64,000 nucleotides of DNA from Deltaproteobacteria bacterium (GTDB taxonomy: Bacteria > Desulfobacterota > Dissulfuribacteria > Dissulfuribacterales > QOAL01): the NCBI GenBank assembly GCA_015493475.1, contig WGDC01000052.1, positions 75,375 to 139,374 on the forward strand, given 5' to 3'. Below are positions 60,691-64,000 of this stretch, piece by piece (the first letter of the stretch is position 1; each line of letters starts with the position of its first letter). The notes under the pieces were generated by a model, which was given only the letters and a program-made list of their open reading frames with translations, was not told where the DNA came from and did not search any database. The position numbers and the translations under genes were made by a program.

Positions 60691-61518
60691 ATGCCCAAAG
60701 GGAGGAAAGGCAAGATCGATTCCAGTTGCGTCAAGATCGGGATATTCGACTCTGGTGTTGGTGGTTTTACCGTAGTCCGGCAGCTTTTGTCAATCCTGCC
60801 CGATGTGCCGGTAGTGTACTTCGGAGATACGGCCAGGACCCCTTACGGCCCTAAGAGCCCAGGAATACTGCGGACATACGCCATGGAAAACGCCAGATTT
60901 CTCATAGAACATGGGGCAAACATTATTGTTGTAGCCTGTCACAGCGCGGCAAGCTGCGCTACGGAGGAGCTCAGGGAAAATCTCACTATACCTGTCTTCG
61001 AGGTGGTCACTCCCTCTGTGGAAAAGGCATGCCGGGTTTCAAGACGGGGCAGGATAGGAATAATCGGCACAAGGGCCACGGTATCGAGCAACGTTTACCC
61101 GAGACTTATCCCTGAAAGGCGCCCTGGGGCAAAGGTATTCCAGAACCCATGTCCCCTGCTCGTGCCCATCGTGGAGGAAGGCTGGCTCAGGTCAAGGGAA
61201 ACCAGGATGATTGTCAAGAAGTACCTGAGGCCCCTCAAGGACAGGCAGATAGACACCCTTGTCTTGGGATGCACCCATTACCCGCTTCTGAAAAAAGTAA
61301 TTAAGGAAAAGGCAGGCAAAAGGATCACCATCGTTGACCCGTCAAGGGAGGTGGCAGAAAAGGTAACCGCTTTCCTGTTGAGAAGATACAAGACGGCCCC
61401 TTCGGGCAAAAAGGTACAAAAAAACCGGTTTTTCCTGTCTGACCTTACCCCTCACACTGTCGAAATCGTGCGGAGCTTCCTCGGCAAAAAGGTAGAACTC
61501 GAAAAGGCCTGCGTTTAG
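60691..61518 (+). CDS. murI: Glutamate racemase
   Basis: About 275 residues from the ATG at 60691. It makes D-glutamate for peptidoglycan. IGIFDSGVGGFTVVRQL opens the domain. The catalytic cysteines lie in VACHSAASCA and LVLGCTHYPLL. The first motif normally reads CNTAS; here histidine replaces the asparagine, a mild variation. Upstream sequence in the same frame (to 60619) does not look like MurI and covers the pfkA start, so it is not included. No strong ribosome-binding site is seen. Confidence 0.92.
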   Translation: MPKGRKGKIDSSCVKIGIFDSGVGGFTVVRQLLSILPDVPVVYFGDTARTPYGPKSPGILRTYAMENARFLIEHGANIIVVACHSAASCATEELRENLTIPVFEVVTPSVEKACRVSRRGRIGIIGTRATVSSNVYPRLIPERRPGAKVFQNPCPLLVPIVEEGWLRSRETRMIVKKYLRPLKDRQIDTLVLGCTHYPLLKKVIKEKAGKRITIVDPSREVAEKVTAFLLRRYKTAPSGKKVQKNRFFLSDLTPHTVEIVRSFLGKKVELEKACV

Positions 61519-61599
61519 GCACCAGACACAACGTGACACACCTCCGTCCGAGGTAGAATGGTCCGCCGCCTGTAAAAGGGAGGCAAATCAGGATACCAG

Positions 61600-62358
61600 T
61601 CAGGAACTTTCCCTTTTAAAGAGCCGCCTCACCGTTTCAAGATCGGCCATGGTATCTACCTCTGGCGGCGCCTTTTCCACCACGGCCACTCCGATCGCGA
61701 GGCCCCTTTCAAGCACCCTCAGCTGTTCCAGCCTCTCTATCGACTCGAGCCTTCCTTGCGGCCAGTCAACATACCTTTGGAGAAACTCCACCCTGTAGCA
61801 GTAGAGACCGAGGTGGCGAAGATATGGGGATTCCAGGTCCCGGAGTACCCCGTCCCTGTCAAAGGGTATCAGCGCACGCGAAAAATAGATGGCCTGTTTT
61901 TTTGCTCCAACAACCACCTTGACCCTGTTTGGATCCCTGGCGGACCGCCGGTTCATGGGGCATGCAACGGTAGTCATAACGAACCGTTCACCTCCCAGAA
62001 AAAGCTTCACCATCTTATCCACTGCGGCTGTATCGAGCATCGGCTGGTCACCCTGAACGTTTATCACCACATCCCCTGGAGAAAGCCCAAGGATCGCAGC
62101 CGCTTCGGCTATCCTGTCAGTGCCGGAAGGATGTATGGAGGAAGTCAAAACGGATGGGAATCCCATCCCTTCAACCGCGTCTGAAATTCTTGGATCATCC
62201 GTAGCAACCGCCACCAGGCTCGCCCCCTGAACAAGGGAGGCCCTTTGCGCCACCCTGACAACCATGGGCAATCCGCAAATATCGGCAAGGGGTTTCCCAG
62301 GAAGCCTGCTTGAACCATACCTTGCAGGTATGATTACTACGAGACGGCTTTCCGTCAT
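61600..62358 (-). CDS. kdsB: 3-deoxy-manno-octulosonate cytidylyltransferase
   Basis: 252 residues. It activates Kdo with CTP for the LPS inner core, which marks the organism as Gram-negative with LPS. IIPARYGSSRLPGKPLADI is the nucleotide-binding start, VINVQGDQP and the ending region PEVDTMADLETVRRLF are typical. Its ATG overlaps the stop of rsmI by four bases. Last gene of the minus-strand run from ileS. Confidence 0.95.
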   Translation of the reverse strand: MTESRLVVIIPARYGSSRLPGKPLADICGLPMVVRVAQRASLVQGASLVAVATDDPRISDAVEGMGFPSVLTSSIHPSGTDRIAEAAAILGLSPGDVVINVQGDQPMLDTAAVDKMVKLFLGGERFVMTTVACPMNRRSARDPNRVKVVVGAKKQAIYFSRALIPFDRDGVLRDLESPYLRHLGLYCYRVEFLQRYVDWPQGRLESIERLEQLRVLERGLAIGVAVVEKAPPEVDTMADLETVRRLFKRESS

Positions 62359-63221
62359 TGCTCCCGGCCCTTCCTGACAATGTTGAGCGCGGCCTCATAA
62401 ACCTTGCCCCTTTTTACGCCAGAGACCTTGGACAGCAGCGTAGCCGCCTCCCTCACCCCCATTGTCCCTTCCGTTAACAGGCCACGCAAAATCGTGGTCA
62501 TTTCCCCCGAGATTTGGTCGTTGCGCGACCGCGACCTCTTCGCACCCTCCACCACCATGGTGATTTCTCCCCTGACCCTTTTGGGGGAGTCTATCTGCCC
62601 GAGTATGCCGGAAAGCGGACCGGACAGGTACGTTTCGTGAAGCTTGGTCATCTCCCTTGACAGGAAGGCCATCCTGTCCCCAAGAACCTCTATCATGTCC
62701 ATTATGGCGTCCGTTATCCTGTGAGGGGACTCGAAAAATACGAGCAGAGTATCAAGTTCGGACAGGCCCTCAAGGGCCTTCCTTCTCTCCGTGGCAGAGG
62801 CTGGTAGAAAGCCAGCAAAATGGTATGCCCTTGCGCTCATCCCACAGACGCTGAGCGCACAGGCGACGGCGCTTGGACCTGGAATGGGCACCACGTCAAA
62901 GCCATTCTCCCGGACGGCGCCGATAAGCCTTTGCCCAGGGTCTGATATCCCTGGAGTGCCTGCGTCTGATACAAGGGCAACGTCCCTGCCCGCGCTCAGA
63001 AGTTCAAGCACGAGCACGAGCCTTTCCATCTCATTATGTTCGTTGCAGCTCACAACCCTGGCCCCTATGCCGCGGCTACTTAACAGTTTTCTTGTCCTGC
63101 GGGTATCCTCTGCGGCAATAAGCCCTGACGCCTCGAGGACCTTGACAGCCCTGAAGGTGATGTCTCCGAGGTTCCCAATGGGAGTCGCCACCACGAAAAG
63201 GCTCCCCCTACCCTCCTTCAT
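62355..63221 (-). CDS. rsmI: 16S rRNA (cytidine-1402-2'-O)-methyltransferase
   Basis: 288 residues. Tetrapyrrole-methylase fold. LFVVATPIGNLGDITFRAV and LVSDAGTPGISDPGQRLI are the SAM-binding signatures, and EDTRRTRKLL is characteristic of RsmI. It methylates C1402 in the 30S decoding centre. It overlaps the preceding phosphatidyltransferase gene by 14 bases. Confidence 0.95.
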   Translation of the reverse strand: MKEGRGSLFVVATPIGNLGDITFRAVKVLEASGLIAAEDTRRTRKLLSSRGIGARVVSCNEHNEMERLVLVLELLSAGRDVALVSDAGTPGISDPGQRLIGAVRENGFDVVPIPGPSAVACALSVCGMSARAYHFAGFLPASATERRKALEGLSELDTLLVFFESPHRITDAIMDMIEVLGDRMAFLSREMTKLHETYLSGPLSGILGQIDSPKRVRGEITMVVEGAKRSRSRNDQISGEMTTILRGLLTEGTMGVREAATLLSKVSGVKRGKVYEAALNIVRKGREQ

Positions 63222-63816
63222 TTTTCATAACCTGTTTTGCGACAACAGCCATACGCTGAAAGGTAGTCACAAAGGAAAGGAGGGCAATAATCCCGACAAT
63301 GGAGTCGAACCACCCGGTCAATAAGGCAAGGATGAATAGCACAATGCGCTCGAACCTGGTCAATATGCCGACGCTGCACTCGAACCCAAGGGCCTCCGCC
63401 TTTGCGCGGGCATAACTGACGAAGAAAGAACCAGAAAGTGCCGATATGACGACAATTGCTGAAAACGGCCCTTCATGTAGATTGCCAACCATGTGATAGA
63501 GGAGCCCTGCGTATATAAAGAATTCCTCATACCTGTCCAAGGTGGCATCAAGAAAGGCCCCATAATCGCTTTCCTGACCTGTATCCCTGGCAAGGGTTCC
63601 ATCGAGTACGTCGAGCGGCCCGAAGAGAATCAGAATTGCAGCGCAAAGACCAGGACGGCCGGCGGCAAGGACAAGAGCGGCAACCACGTATGCGCCCATT
63701 CCAATAAGGGAAAGCATGTTGGGGGTAAAGCCGAGCCTGCCAAGTAGTCTCGCCGACGGCAGGAGAAGAGGATGGGTGAGTTTTCTCAACTTGTCGCTGA
63801 AACTGGTATTATCCAC
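63208..63816 (-). CDS. CDP-alcohol phosphatidyltransferase
   Basis: 202 residues with about six transmembrane segments. The catalytic motif runs from LDVLDGTLAR to DATLDRYEEF, in the pattern D-x2-D-G-x2-A-R-x8-G-x3-D-x3-D with all four aspartates. Members join a CDP-diacylglycerol to an alcohol such as glycerol phosphate, serine or inositol phosphate. The sequence does not settle which; the early LTHPLLLPSARLLGRLGFTPN resembles the inositol-phosphate/archaetidyl branch more than PgsA. It lies between ileS and rsmI. Confidence 0.85.
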   Translation of the reverse strand: MDNTSFSDKLRKLTHPLLLPSARLLGRLGFTPNMLSLIGMGAYVVAALVLAAGRPGLCAAILILFGPLDVLDGTLARDTGQESDYGAFLDATLDRYEEFFIYAGLLYHMVGNLHEGPFSAIVVISALSGSFFVSYARAKAEALGFECSVGILTRFERIVLFILALLTGWFDSIVGIIALLSFVTTFQRMAVVAKQVMKNEGG

Positions 63817-63849
63817 TTGAAAACCTTCCCTCCATGGAAGTACTGCTTT

Positions 63850-64000
63850 TTATTGATCCTTGGCGCGGACACCCATGCGTCTCAAGACCTCCGCACACCT
63901 TTGGCACACGTCCATGAATTCCCTGTCCTTTCCAACATAGGTGCTCCAAGTCCAGCACCTGGCGCACTTGGCGCCCCGGGCCGGGAGCACGAGACAGGAA
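63850..64000 (-). CDS. ileS: Isoleucyl-tRNA synthetase, C-terminal end (partial)
   Basis: Only the last 50 codons are inside the window. The minus strand encodes GAKCARCWTWSTYVGKD followed by DVCQRCAEVLRRMGV and a TAA at 63852-63850. The C-x2-C-W...C-x2-C arrangement is the FPG-type zinc finger that closes bacterial isoleucyl-tRNA synthetases. The gene continues beyond the right edge. Low-level similarity to other zinc ribbons exists, but the KCxRCW pattern is specific. Confidence 0.85.
   Translation of the reverse strand, partial: SCLVLPARGAKCARCWTWSTYVGKDREFMDVCQRCAEVLRRMGVRAKDQ

Overview
The window reads as chromosomal core sequence of an anaerobic, Gram-negative bacterium, most likely a sulfur-metabolising Desulfobacterota (former Deltaproteobacteria) lineage. 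Base composition is roughly half G+C. Supporting traits are an LPS gene (kdsB), the meso-diaminopimelate murein pathway with Mpl recycling, a CooC-type CO dehydrogenase maturation ATPase, a PhsA/PsrA-like molybdopterin oxidoreductase with its ferredoxin subunit, a three-haem cytochrome c7-like protein, citramalate-based isoleucine synthesis and MotAB stators. The placement is inferred from gene content; no rRNA gene is present to confirm it.

Layout. 1-829: gene remains, namely a decayed SLC13-type anion permease (minus strand) and a possible UspA remnant (plus strand). 830-4787: a cysteine synthase fused to a cysteinyl-tRNA-synthetase-like domain, then murJ. 4950-7669: a DUF3135 protein and a MinD/FlhG-like ATPase with TPRs (minus). 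7893-10596: two tRNA-Ser genes and the SAM-cycle pair metK-ahcY. 10709-15243: argH, an LptM-like FN3 lipoprotein, lysA and dapF. 15247-19602 (minus): J-domain protein, lysC, cimA, a ComEA-like protein and cooC. 19768-22680: mpl-tgt-yajC. 22697-27604 (minus): the classical rpmH-rnpA-yidD-yidC-jag-mnmE cluster. 27857-33210: mreBCD-mrdAB, the rod-shape operon, followed by tRNA-Ala, an endonuclease V homologue, a methyltransferase and tRNA-Leu (minus).

34728-45483 is the most accessory part: a haem protein with a periplasmic partner, a membrane-spanning HTH protein with a periplasmic EF-hand-like loop and a small secreted companion, pepF-trmH, a cytoplasmic-looking molybdopterin oxidoreductase pair, and two adjacent but different L,D-transpeptidase-type proteins. 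45526-53299 (minus): acsA, motAB, and prfA-prmC with rpmE and rho. 53599-64000: a ketopantoate-reductase-like gene, a CBS-ACT protein, ihfA, rlmN with a long TPR lipoprotein, pfkA divergent from murI, and a minus-strand run of ileS (partial)-CDP-alcohol phosphatidyltransferase-rsmI-kdsB.

Much of the window serves envelope growth: murJ, mpl, murI, mreBCD, PBP2/RodA, the L,D-transpeptidases, yidC, kdsB and the LptM-like lipoprotein, supplied by lysC, lysA and dapF with diaminopimelate and lysine. I saw no insertion sequence, prophage, CRISPR array or replication origin. The strongest unusual item is the CysK-CysS fusion: its synthetase half keeps the zinc ligands but has lost both ATP-binding signatures.
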